Positions 1 to 6,445 of a stretch of 10,919 nucleotides of DNA are shown piece by piece (the stretch's first letter is position 1; the number at the start of each line of letters is the position of its first letter). This DNA comes from Chloroflexi bacterium UBA4733. Its GTDB lineage: Bacteria > Chloroflexota > UBA4733. A program made the position numbers and the translations under genes. The stretch spans positions 4,304-15,222 of the forward strand of contig DHIZ01000106.1 of the NCBI GenBank assembly GCA_002404055.1, written 5' to 3'. The notes below the pieces were generated by a model. That model was not told the DNA's origin, ran no database searches, and saw only the letters and a list, made by a program, of their open reading frames with translations.

Positions 1-402
1 ATGAACACCGGCCACGACGGCAGTATGACGACGCTACACGCCAATAATCCGCGCGAAGCGCTCAGCCGCCTGGAAACGATGGTGCTCATGGCCGGTCTCG
101 ACCTGCCATTGCGGGCCATCCGTGACCAGGTCGCCAGCGCTATCGACGTGATCGTGCAGTTGTCACGTATGCGTGACGGCTCGCGCAAAGTGACCCACAT
201 CACTGAGGTCCAGGGCATGGAGGGCGACGTGATCGTGCTCCAGGACATCTTCCTGTTCGAGCAGACGGGCTTCCAGGACGAGAAGGTGCTCGGCCGGCTG
301 CGCCCGACCGGCATCCGCCCGAAGTTCTACGAGAAGTTCGAGATCGCCGGGGTCCGGCTCCCACCGGATGTGTTTGTGGAGAAGACGGCGCTCTGGCGCT
401 AA
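1..402 (+). CDS. tadA: TadA/CpaF-family pilus assembly ATPase, C-terminal part (5' end outside window)
   Basis: This is the C-terminal 133 residues of a type II/IV secretion ATPase of the CpaF/TadA family, the cytoplasmic motor that powers Tad/Flp pilus assembly. The fragment opens with the family's conserved stretch [20 protein letters not shown] (residues 4-23), which follows the Walker B region in complete proteins. It continues through the typical [20 protein letters not shown] segment (about 36-55) and the beta-rich end ([20 protein letters not shown]). The ATG at base 1 is almost certainly an internal methionine, because the Walker A and N-terminal domains are missing and must lie upstream of the window. 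The gene ends in TAA at 400-402. tadB follows after 50 bases and tadC after that, the usual tad order. Family assignment is firm; the exact subfamily is inferred from the neighbours. Confidence 0.93.
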   Translation: MNTGHDGSMTTLHANNPREALSRLETMVLMAGLDLPLRAIRDQVASAIDVIVQLSRMRDGSRKVTHITEVQGMEGDVIVLQDIFLFEQTGFQDEKVLGRLRPTGIRPKFYEKFEIAGVRLPPDVFVEKTALWR

Positions 403-435
403 GGATCGTGGCAGACCCGAGCGTCTGCCAGGGAC

Positions 436-443
436 GGAGGTGA
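436..443 (+). promoter_or_regulatory. Ribosome binding site of tadB
   Basis: GGAGGTGA lies 9 bases before the ATG at 453. It is an extended match to the anti-Shine-Dalgarno sequence and fixes the tadB start. Confidence 0.75.
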
Positions 444-452
444 AAGATACGC

Positions 453-1406
453 ATGGACATGCTGCCGGCGCTCGCCGCGGGAGGCGCGGTTTTCCTGCTG
501 TTCCTGGGCATCCAAACTATGCTGGCCGGGTCGGCCATGATGGACGACCGGCTGCGCCAGTACGGACGGGCGGCGGATCCGCGCGCCAGCCGTGTGGACG
601 ACGGCGTGAATTCCAAGTCGATCATGACCGGGCACATCGACCGCGCGCTGAAAAAGCGTGGCGCCGGTAACCGGCTGGCGCTACAGTTGGAGCGTGCCGA
701 TGTCCACATGACGCCGAGCGAGTTCGTGATGGTCACGGCGATACTGGTGGGTGGCGTGGCGGTCGTCAGTTTCATCCTGTTGAAGAACCCGGCCTTCGGC
801 CTCATTGCTACCGCGATGGCCTTTTATGCGCCGCGCATCTGGCTCTGGCGCAAGCGTCAGAAGCGCATGAAAGCGTTCAACGACCAACTGGCCGATGGCA
901 TCGCCCTGCTTGCCAACTCGCTGCGCTCCGGCTACAGCCTGCCCCAGGCGTTGGAGTTGCTGTCGCGCGATGCTCGCCCCCCGCTTTCCCACGAATTTTC
1001 CCGCGTCAACCGGGAAGTGAACCTCGGCCTGTCGCCACCGGACGCCCTGGCCAATATCCTCAACCGGGTGCCCAGCGATGACCTTGACCTGTTCATCACC
1101 GCCGTCAACATCCAACGCGAGGTCGGTGGAAACCTGGCCGAGGTGCTGGACACGATCGCCGACACTATTCGAGATCGCGTCAAACTGTTGGGTGAGGTGC
1201 GCGTCCTCACGGCGCAGCAGTCCTACGCCGGGTACGTCGTCAGCGCCCTGCCGATCGTGCTGGCCGCCGCGATGTTCCTCATCAGCCGCAGCTATATGGA
1301 AACGCTGTTCACCAGCCTCATCGGCTGGATGATGCTGTCGGTCGCCAGCGTGGGCATCATTGCCGGCTTCTTTGCCATGCGCAAGATCGTCGACATCCGG
1401 GTGTAG
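453..1406 (+). CDS. tadB: TadB-like type II secretion system F domain protein (Tad pilus platform)
   Basis: This is an inner-membrane platform protein of the Tad/Flp pilus machine; with TadC it is thought to couple the TadA motor to pilin assembly. The 317-residue length is usual. A hydrophobic N-terminal segment (about 5-25) is followed by a charged linker, a membrane pair (about 91-110 and 115-132), and a T2SSF cytoplasmic domain (about 143-245). That domain carries the signature LADGIALLANSLRSGYSLPQ and the hallmark EVGGNLAEVLDTIADTIRDR (223-242). Two C-terminal membrane helices follow (about 260-278 and 286-309). A strong ribosome site supports the ATG start. The gene lies 50 bases after tadA and 58 bases before tadC on the same strand, so co-transcription is likely. 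Naming it TadB rather than TadC rests on gene order and the layout of the T2SSF domain. Confidence 0.93.
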   Translation: MDMLPALAAGGAVFLLFLGIQTMLAGSAMMDDRLRQYGRAADPRASRVDDGVNSKSIMTGHIDRALKKRGAGNRLALQLERADVHMTPSEFVMVTAILVGGVAVVSFILLKNPAFGLIATAMAFYAPRIWLWRKRQKRMKAFNDQLADGIALLANSLRSGYSLPQALELLSRDARPPLSHEFSRVNREVNLGLSPPDALANILNRVPSDDLDLFITAVNIQREVGGNLAEVLDTIADTIRDRVKLLGEVRVLTAQQSYAGYVVSALPIVLAAAMFLISRSYMETLFTSLIGWMMLSVASVGIIAGFFAMRKIVDIRV

Positions 1407-1464
1407 ATCGCACCGTCGTCACCCCGAAAGAACGGGCGAGGCGGTAGACGGAAGGGAGCGAAAC

Positions 1465-2385
1465 ATGAGTCCGGAACTGGTATCCCTCGCGGCTGCCGTC
1501 ACTGCGGCGGCCGGGGTCTTCCTGTTGGTGCTGTCGCGTGCCCAGCCGCGGTCGGTCGACGCAGTGCGCAGCCGCCTGGCGCAATACGCGCCGGCGCCAC
1601 GAAACCTGCGCGAACTGGAGATGAACCGGTCGTTCACCGACCGTGTTGTCAAACCATTGGCGGCGCACCTGGCGTCGACAGTGGCGCGCGTCACGCCGGC
1701 TCGCTCCTACGAGGACATCCGCAAGAAGTTGGTCCTCGCCGGCAACCCGAACGGCATGGTCCCTTCCGACTTCCTGGGGATGCAAGGGCTCAGTCTCCTC
1801 GTGATGGGCCTGTTTGGCCTGTTGTTGTTCGTCATGCTGCGCGCAAGTTCCAGCAAAGCCATCCTCATGGTCGGCGTCTTTTTTCTCTTCGGCTATATGT
1901 ACCCGCGGGCCTGGCTCGACCGCAAAGTCAAGTCGCGCCAGCGCTTGCTCAAGGAGCAGTTGCCGGACTCGCTCGACCTCTTGACGATCATGGTGGAGGC
2001 GGGCCTTGGCTTCGACGCGGCGCTGGCCCGGCTGGTGGACAAGGCGCAAAACGAACTCTCCCAGGAGTTCGCCACGGTCCTGAGCGAGATTCGCCTGGGT
2101 AAGTCACGGCGCGAAGCGCTCCAGCAGCTTGGTCAGCGGACCAATGCGGAAGACATCGCCACCTTCGTGACCTCGTTGGTCCAGGCCGATCAACTGGGGG
2201 TCAGTATCGCTCGTGTCTTGCGGGTCCAATCGGCCCAGATGCGCATCAAGCGCCGGCAACGCGCCGAGGAGGCCGCGCACAAGGCGCCGATCAAGATGCT
2301 CTTTCCTCTGGCCTTCCTCATCTTCCCATCCATGTTCATCATCATTCTCGGCCCGGCGGTGCCCAGCCTGTTGCACGGGCTATGA
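1465..2385 (+). CDS. tadC: TadC-like type II secretion system F domain protein (Tad pilus platform)
   Basis: This is the second inner-membrane platform protein of the Tad/Flp pilus system, 306 residues. The start at 1465 is chosen because GGGAG (1454-1458) lies 6 bases before it and the protein then begins with a hydrophobic helix (about 5-24). The frame is open further upstream to about 1360, but that would overlap tadB and add an arginine/serine-rich stretch unlike the family. Membrane segments lie at about 106-126 and 131-147. The T2SSF domain follows, with LPDSLDLLTIMVEAGLGFDA (166-185), LSEIRLGKSRREAL (206-219) and VQADQLGVSIARVL (239-252). A terminal membrane helix (about 276-300) contains the TadC-like KMLFPLAFLIFPSMFIIILG (277-296). 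No further tad gene follows on this strand, so the cluster ends here or other parts lie upstream. Confidence 0.93.
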   Translation: MSPELVSLAAAVTAAAGVFLLVLSRAQPRSVDAVRSRLAQYAPAPRNLRELEMNRSFTDRVVKPLAAHLASTVARVTPARSYEDIRKKLVLAGNPNGMVPSDFLGMQGLSLLVMGLFGLLLFVMLRASSSKAILMVGVFFLFGYMYPRAWLDRKVKSRQRLLKEQLPDSLDLLTIMVEAGLGFDAALARLVDKAQNELSQEFATVLSEIRLGKSRREALQQLGQRTNAEDIATFVTSLVQADQLGVSIARVLRVQSAQMRIKRRQRAEEAAHKAPIKMLFPLAFLIFPSMFIIILGPAVPSLLHGL

Positions 2386-2484
2386 GGTCGAGCGCTAAAG
2401 TGAAGCCACGACGGGTTCTGCATGGCCTGCTGTATGTGGGCATACTGAACCTGCAGGTATTGGCAACCGATCATCCTGAGCCGC
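2386..2484. other. Spacer after tadC with no recognisable gene
   Basis: About 100 bases lie between the tadC stop and the response-regulator remnant. I see no convincing hairpin with a T-tract and no coding signal on either strand. It may be further decayed sequence from the same disrupted locus. Confidence 0.4.
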
Positions 2485-2650
2485 CTACGGCTTGGCCAGG
2501 CCGTGGTTATAGGCATAGACGACGACCTGACTGCGGTCGGTAGCATCCAGCATCGGCGGGGTCAGCGTCCTTGAGCAGGTAGCCGACGGCGCCGGCCTGC
2601 AACGCCGCCTGCACAAGCGCGTCATCGCCGTAGATAGTTAGCGTGTGGGC
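2485..2650 (-). pseudogene. Remnant of a NarL/LuxR-type response regulator (internal deletion plus frame change)
   Basis: Two pieces of one gene family lie on the minus strand. The upstream piece (about 2650 down to about 2557) reads LTIYGDDALVQAALQAGAVG followed by YLLKDADPAD. This is the classic end of a NarL-family receiver domain, including the conserved lysine of LLKDA. It is joined directly, but in another frame, to LDATDRSQVVVYAYNHGLAK and P-stop (2550 to 2485), which matches the last residues of a LuxR-type HTH domain. Missing are the N-terminal receiver with the phospho-aspartate, and nearly all of the linker and HTH. At the junction (about 2545-2556) GATGCT occurs twice, one base apart, on the minus strand. 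Similarity is judged by eye from family patterns. The pieces are too short to work, so this is a relic and not a gene. Its receiver end runs up to the probable promoter area of the FMN-binding gene. Confidence 0.75.
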
Positions 2651-2683
2651 CAATACATCCCAGCGGGCAGGCTTTACATTGTA

Positions 2684-2726
2684 TTGACACTCCGCTTGCC
2701 CCGGCGTGGCATAGTTATTGTATACA
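2684..2726 (+). promoter_or_regulatory. Possible promoter region of the flavoprotein operon
   Basis: A perfect TTGACA (2684-2689) is the only consensus -35 hexamer noticed in this gap. It is followed by an unusually AT-rich stretch for this window, with TATTGT (2716-2721) and the palindrome TGTATACA (2719-2726). No good -10 sits at 16-18 bases from TTGACA. A weaker pairing is TTGCCC (2696-2701) with TATACA (2721-2726), 19 bases apart. The location 40-80 bases before the first gene fits a promoter; the exact boxes are uncertain. Confidence 0.35.
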
Positions 2727-2755
2727 GGTGGGTGGTGTCGCCGAAACGCAGACGC

Positions 2756-2760
2756 GGAGG
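2756..2760 (+). promoter_or_regulatory. Ribosome binding site of the FMN-binding protein gene
   Basis: GGAGG ends 5 bases before the ATG at 2766. It decides for this start over the in-frame TTG at 2718, which lies upstream of the site. Confidence 0.7.
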
Positions 2761-2765
2761 TACGG

Positions 2766-3428
2766 ATGGCTCGCCGCATGAGTCGTAGGCTGGTCGCACT
2801 CAGCACCGCGGCCATTGCTACAGTGTTCACCGTTGGCTATGTTCACACGCAGCCGGCGGCGGCACGGCTCGCCTCAGCCGACAGTTTTGCTACACCGTCG
2901 GCTAGCGCGACTCCGGGAAACGCACAAACGGTGCAGACTAACGTCAGCAGCACCGGAGCGGCAATCCCAACGCCCACCGTCGTGGTGAGCCCGTCCTTTA
3001 TCCTTCCGCCATTGACAGCGCGCGGGTCGGACGGTGGCGAAGGGGGAGGCGGACGCGAAGGCCGCGATGGCGGCACGCCCCGGCTGTTCCGACCCATTGC
3101 CACACCCACATCCCTGCCGACCCCGAGCAGCCAGACAACCATCACCAGCACGACGCAGGGCGCTCGCTACCTCGACGGCTCGTATAGCGGCATGGCAGAG
3201 AACCGCCACGGCTACGTCCAGGCCACCGTGGTTATTGCCGGGGGACGCATCACCAGGGCAGCGATCTCCGACTGCGGCATGCAATATCCCTGCTCGCGCA
3301 TCGCCATGCTGCCCGGCGAAGTGCTGACCCGCCAGAGCACGGATACCGATCTGATATCGGGCGCCACAATGAGTTCCACGGCGTATCAGGGGGCGGTAGA
3401 GCAAGCCCTGGCGAAGGCCGCCGTGTGA
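2766..3428 (+). CDS. Exported FMN-binding-domain protein with flavinylation motif
   Basis: This 220-residue protein is predicted to carry covalently bound FMN outside the cytoplasm and act as a one-domain electron carrier. A positively charged N-terminus and hydrophobic helix (about 9-25) form a signal peptide or anchor. A long low-complexity linker rich in Ser, Thr, Pro and Gly follows (about 35-130). The FMN-binding domain (the fold shared with NqrC and RnfG) covers about 134-217. It starts at YLDGSYSG and ends with DLISGATMSSTAYQGAVEQA (195-214). In this family the Thr of SGAT, here Thr201, receives FMN through a phosphoester bond made by ApbE. Two cysteines, C170 and C176 (DCGMQYPC), lie in the domain. 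The next gene encodes ApbE and overlaps the stop by 4 bases, which strongly supports flavinylation. Its electron donor and acceptor cannot be read from the sequence. Confidence 0.88.
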   Translation: MARRMSRRLVALSTAAIATVFTVGYVHTQPAAARLASADSFATPSASATPGNAQTVQTNVSSTGAAIPTPTVVVSPSFILPPLTARGSDGGEGGGGREGRDGGTPRLFRPIATPTSLPTPSSQTTITSTTQGARYLDGSYSGMAENRHGYVQATVVIAGGRITRAAISDCGMQYPCSRIAMLPGEVLTRQSTDTDLISGATMSSTAYQGAVEQALAKAAV

Positions 3429-4354
3429 CTGGCGCAGCCCAGGCCTACCCCCAACTCCAGCAGCGTGGGGCGATTGTGATGGACACAGCAGTCAGCGTGC
3501 GGTCAAGTGTGCCATTGCTGGGCGACGAGTTTGAGTCGCTGGCTGATCGCGCCTTTGGCTGGTTTCACACTGTTGAGCGCATCTGCAGCCGCTTCGACCC
3601 GACGAGTGAGGTGATGCACCTGACGGCACAGGCCGGTAGGTCAGTGGCCGTGTCACCGATTTTGTTTGAAGCCGTGCAGTTTGCGCTCGCCGTTGCCGAG
3701 TTGAGCGACGGCGCCTTTGACCCGACAATCGGTCAGACATTGGAGGCACGCGGCTTCAACCGCAACTACCGCACTGGTAACCTCATCGCCACCGAAATGC
3801 CCACCGCTGCGCCAGTAAGCTATCACGATGTCCAACTCGATGACCAGCGTCGTACCATCACGTTACTGCGGCCGCTCATCCTAGACCTGGGGGCGGTCGT
3901 CAAAGGGCTGGCCATTGATCTGGCCGGCAAGGAACTGGCGTCGCTGGGCAGTTTCAGCATAGATGCCGGGGGTGACATCTACGTGGCCGGCCGGAATGAC
4001 ACCGGTGGTCTCTGGCGCGTCGGCATCCGCCACCCACGTTTGCCGCAAGCAGTTGCCGCCGTGCTGCGGGTCACCAACGTCGCGGTCTGTACGTCGGGCG
4101 ATTATGAGCGACCGGCAGCGAGCGGCGGCCACCATATTGTGGATCCGCGCAGTGGCGAATCGCCCGTGGACGTGGCGAGCGTGACGGTCGTCGGGCCGAA
4201 CGCTATGCTGGCCGATGCCTTGTCCACGGCCGCCTTTGTACTCGGTGCGGAACGAGGCCTGCAGTTGCTGGAGAGTCAGGGAGTGGAGGGCCTGTTTCTG
4301 ACCTCCTCACTGGAGAGGCGCATGACGCCGGGAATGCGGGGGTTTCTGGCATGA
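3425..4354 (+). CDS. apbE: ApbE-family FAD:protein FMN transferase
   Basis: The enzyme transfers FMN from FAD to a Thr or Ser of a target protein, releasing AMP and needing Mg2+. The 309-residue protein has the ApbE landmarks in order: SRFDPTSE (55-62), DGAFDPTIG (95-103), LDLGAVVKGLAID (153-165), DAGGDIYVAG (180-189), TSGDYER (223-229), HHIVDPRSG (236-244) and the metal-binding DALSTAAFVLG (264-274). The GTG start at 3425 overlaps the previous stop as GTGA. An alternative ATG at 3479 would cut into the first strand (RGAIVMDTAVSV), so the GTG is preferred. The likely substrate is the SGAT protein encoded just upstream. No signal peptide or lipobox is visible, unlike many ApbE proteins that work outside the membrane; this is discussed in the findings. 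Confidence 0.95.
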   Translation: MTGAAQAYPQLQQRGAIVMDTAVSVRSSVPLLGDEFESLADRAFGWFHTVERICSRFDPTSEVMHLTAQAGRSVAVSPILFEAVQFALAVAELSDGAFDPTIGQTLEARGFNRNYRTGNLIATEMPTAAPVSYHDVQLDDQRRTITLLRPLILDLGAVVKGLAIDLAGKELASLGSFSIDAGGDIYVAGRNDTGGLWRVGIRHPRLPQAVAAVLRVTNVAVCTSGDYERPAASGGHHIVDPRSGESPVDVASVTVVGPNAMLADALSTAAFVLGAERGLQLLESQGVEGLFLTSSLERRMTPGMRGFLA

Positions 4355-5205
4355 CGGTTGCAGCGCAACAACCGCAATGGCGGAAGTTCAAGCTGTTCGC
4401 GCGTTCCCCAAAAGGCCTCATGCTCTGGGTGCTCCTGCTGCTCGCCGTGCTGGCAGCGCCGGCGGAGGGACCACACCGCGTCGTTGCGACGATCCTGGTG
4501 GCCCTGGCCGGCGCCGCGATCGTGGATGTGCTGGTCGCCAGCATCGAACAGGGACACTTCGTCTTCCCCACCAGCTCGCTCTTGACCGGCCTCTTCGTCG
4601 CCCTTCTGCTGAGTCCGACCGAGCCCTGGTACACCGTCGCCGCGGCAGCCATCCTGGCAGTCTGCTCCAAGCATCTTTTGCGGACCCGGCGCTGGACGGT
4701 GTTCAACCCCGCCGCTGTCGGACTGCTGGTGGTGGCGCTGCTCTTCGCCAGCAGCGAAAGCTGGTGGGGATCGTTGCCGGACCTGCCAGGCGCGCTCTTG
4801 CTCGTACTGGCGCTGTCGGGCGCCTGGATCGTCGACAAGGTCAACAAGTGGCCGCAAACCCTGGCCTTCCTGGCGACGTTCTACCTGCTCTTCACCGTCG
4901 CATCCTTTATGGACAGCTCCCCGCTGGTCATCGAGGCCTTTCGCGTCCCTTACCTGAACACGGCGATCTTTTTTGCCGCCTTTATGCTGTCGGACCCGCC
5001 AACCTCGCCAGCGCACTATCGGGAGCAGCTTATCTATGGGGCCGGCGTCGCTGCGCTGAGCTTTGTGGTGCAACTGGCATTTCACCCACAGTACTTCTTG
5101 CTGGCCGGCCTATTGGTTGGCAACGGTGTGTTCGCCTGGTGGCGGTCCCGCCCGACGCGGCGGACGGCGCTGGCGGCGCGAAGGCTGGCCACCGCCTCAC
5201 GATAA
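4351..5205 (+). CDS. Stand-alone NqrB/RnfD-like membrane protein
   Basis: This 284-residue polytopic membrane protein has about ten hydrophobic segments (roughly 20-38, 44-65, 75-89, 93-110, 117-135, 144-161, 167-186, 201-216, 228-245 and 249-265). It resembles the NqrB/RnfD family, the core membrane subunits of Na+-NQR and Rnf. Matching features are SSLLTGLFVALLLSP (75-89), the FNPAAVG motif that follows a membrane-proximal basic stretch, and FMLSDPPTSP, which corresponds to the family's TDPVTSP. An IYG motif and a terminal helix with a conserved Asn (LLVGNGVF) follow. It is shorter than typical NqrB/RnfD, and the extracytoplasmic part bearing the SGAT flavin site is absent. The start overlaps the apbE stop as ATGA. 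A role in passing electrons across the membrane to or from the exported flavoprotein is inferred. Cofactors and direction are unknown. Confidence 0.85.
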   Translation: MTVAAQQPQWRKFKLFARSPKGLMLWVLLLLAVLAAPAEGPHRVVATILVALAGAAIVDVLVASIEQGHFVFPTSSLLTGLFVALLLSPTEPWYTVAAAAILAVCSKHLLRTRRWTVFNPAAVGLLVVALLFASSESWWGSLPDLPGALLLVLALSGAWIVDKVNKWPQTLAFLATFYLLFTVASFMDSSPLVIEAFRVPYLNTAIFFAAFMLSDPPTSPAHYREQLIYGAGVAALSFVVQLAFHPQYFLLAGLLVGNGVFAWWRSRPTRRTALAARRLATASR

Positions 5206-5439
5206 GGGACACGATTTCTCATGCCAGGCAGCCGTCGATTAGTACCCTCTCCTGCCTGCTCTTGCCGTCACCCGCGGCATCCCGTACTCTGAGATGGGAG
5301 GATAACCAAACGGCCGCCCAGCCGTTGGACGGAAGAGTGGTACGGCTTGTGCGTTAACACCGACAGGGGCCTGGAGAAAGCAAGAGAGGAGTGTTCGGCC
5401 GGATTGTCAAAGGTACCCCTCCGGCAGAACAACACAGCA
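5206..5439. other. Intergenic region before the L,D-transpeptidase gene
   Basis: These 234 bases hold no gene that I can support. A possible sigma70-like pair is listed separately. Other items are a small hairpin with 6-base arms (AACGGC 5309-5314 and GCCGTT 5321-5326), and a purine-rich GAGAGGAG (5383-5390) lying 13 bases before an in-frame TTG at 5404. I see no known riboswitch pattern. Confidence 0.5.
5262..5290 (+). promoter_or_regulatory. Weak sigma70-like promoter candidate
   Basis: TTGCCG (5262-5267) and TACTCT (5285-5290) are separated by exactly 17 bases, upstream of the L,D-transpeptidase gene. Each hexamer matches the consensus only partly, so the call rests on spacing and position. 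Confidence 0.25.
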
Positions 5440-6297
5440 ATGCAACGACGAATCTTCTTGAAAATGGCCGCCGGGTTGCCGGCGGCATGGGTGGCCGCGC
5501 AGGCGGCGCCGGCCTTTGCCGACAGTAAGATCGTGGAGCAGGGCGGTCAGTACGTCAGTACGTACACGGCCGGCCCCGCCACCGGCTGGACCGGCTATAC
5601 GAATGCCGGTGGCGCCGGTTACACCTACGTCTATCTGTTTAGCGGCCCGAGTTCCCAGACGACGTGGATTGCCAACGTTCCCGTCAACGTGCCGGTAATC
5701 GTGAACGCCTACGCGCCAGGCGAAATACTGGCGCCGCCAAATCCGCTCTGGTACAACATCAGTACCATCCAGGGCGACGGCTGGGTATATTCGGGGCTGA
5801 TCAGCAACGCTCCCCCGGTTTCGTTACCGGCCTCGGCGGTGGCGCTGCCGCCAGGGCCTATCCCGGCGCCCATCGGCTCCGGCCGTTCCATTGGCGTGTC
5901 CCTGTCCCGTCAGCACCTCTGGGCCTACGACAACGGTGTCGTCGTTTGGGACGCTGACGTCACCACCGGCGAACCGCTCAAGCCGACCCCGACGGGCATC
6001 TTTACTATCGAAATGAAGATCCCCAAGTTCAAGTTCATTTCGCCATTTCCTCCCGGTTCCTCGCTCTGGTATCCAGACTCGCCCACGCACTACGCCTTAC
6101 AGTTCCGCGGCGACGGCTACTACATCCACGACGCGCCCTGGCGGCCGTATTATGGTCCAGGCACCAATTTTCCGCACATGGATCTGGACGGCACGGTGCG
6201 CGCCGGCTCTCACGGCTGCGTCAACACCATGTTGTCAACTATCGAGTTTCTGGCGCCCTGGACGCCGCTGGGTGCGCCGGTCAATATTATCGACTGA
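5440..6297 (+). CDS. L,D-transpeptidase (YkuD domain) with twin-arginine signal
   Basis: YkuD-domain enzymes cross-link peptidoglycan stem peptides or attach proteins to them, using a cysteine nucleophile outside the membrane. From the ATG at 5440 the protein has 285 residues. It begins MQRRIFLKMAAGLPAAWVAA, a Tat-type signal (RRxFLK, hydrophobic core, cleavage near AFA-DS, about 27-29). A small SH3-like region follows (about 75-122, with LWYNISTIQGDGWVYSGLI), then a Pro/Ala linker and the YkuD domain (about 149-284). Catalytic features are YIHDAPW with His230, and AGSHGCVNT with His258 and Cys260. The ribosome site is poor at this ATG. An in-frame TTG at 5404 has GAGAGGAG 13 bases upstream and would add 12 residues before the Tat motif, so the start is not certain. 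It follows the flavoprotein operon by 234 bases and probably has its own promoter. Confidence 0.92.
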   Translation: MQRRIFLKMAAGLPAAWVAAQAAPAFADSKIVEQGGQYVSTYTAGPATGWTGYTNAGGAGYTYVYLFSGPSSQTTWIANVPVNVPVIVNAYAPGEILAPPNPLWYNISTIQGDGWVYSGLISNAPPVSLPASAVALPPGPIPAPIGSGRSIGVSLSRQHLWAYDNGVVVWDADVTTGEPLKPTPTGIFTIEMKIPKFKFISPFPPGSSLWYPDSPTHYALQFRGDGYYIHDAPWRPYYGPGTNFPHMDLDGTVRAGSHGCVNTMLSTIEFLAPWTPLGAPVNIID

Positions 6298-6330
6298 CAC
6301 GCCATACACTGGCAAAGCAGGGGATCGGAG

Positions 6331-6355
6331 CGGGCACAGTTCCCTGTGTTTCCCG
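6331..6355 (+). terminator. Possible weak terminator hairpin after the L,D-transpeptidase gene
   Basis: CGGG and CACAG pair with CTGTG and CCCG around a 4-base loop, with a TTT bulge on the right arm. It lies 34 bases after the stop codon. No T-tract follows, so the call is weak. The remaining sequence up to 6445 shows nothing clear. Confidence 0.25.
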
Positions 6356-6445
6356 CCGCGCTATGCCACGCAACGGAGCGCTGGTAGGCTAAGGGCGTAG
6401 TCGGCGGGCGGCCTTTCGGAGCGGAGCGAGACGAGGCGTGCTGGC

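Noticed and set aside
1360..1464. Upstream extension of tadC
   Set aside because: It overlaps the end of tadB and adds a non-family Arg/Ser-rich leader. The ATG at 1465 has a proper ribosome site.
4276..5085. Long open frame on the minus strand across the apbE/NqrB-like junction, and a 326-codon plus-strand frame at 4377-5357
   Set aside because: Both are shadows of the membrane protein gene. Their translations are rich in Arg, Gly and Gln with no domain pattern, while the real frame has clear membrane helices and family motifs.
5225..5258. Inverted repeat CAGGCAG / CTGCCTG after the NqrB-like gene
   Set aside because: The arms are only 7 bases around a 20-base loop with no T-tract, so it is too weak to call a terminator.
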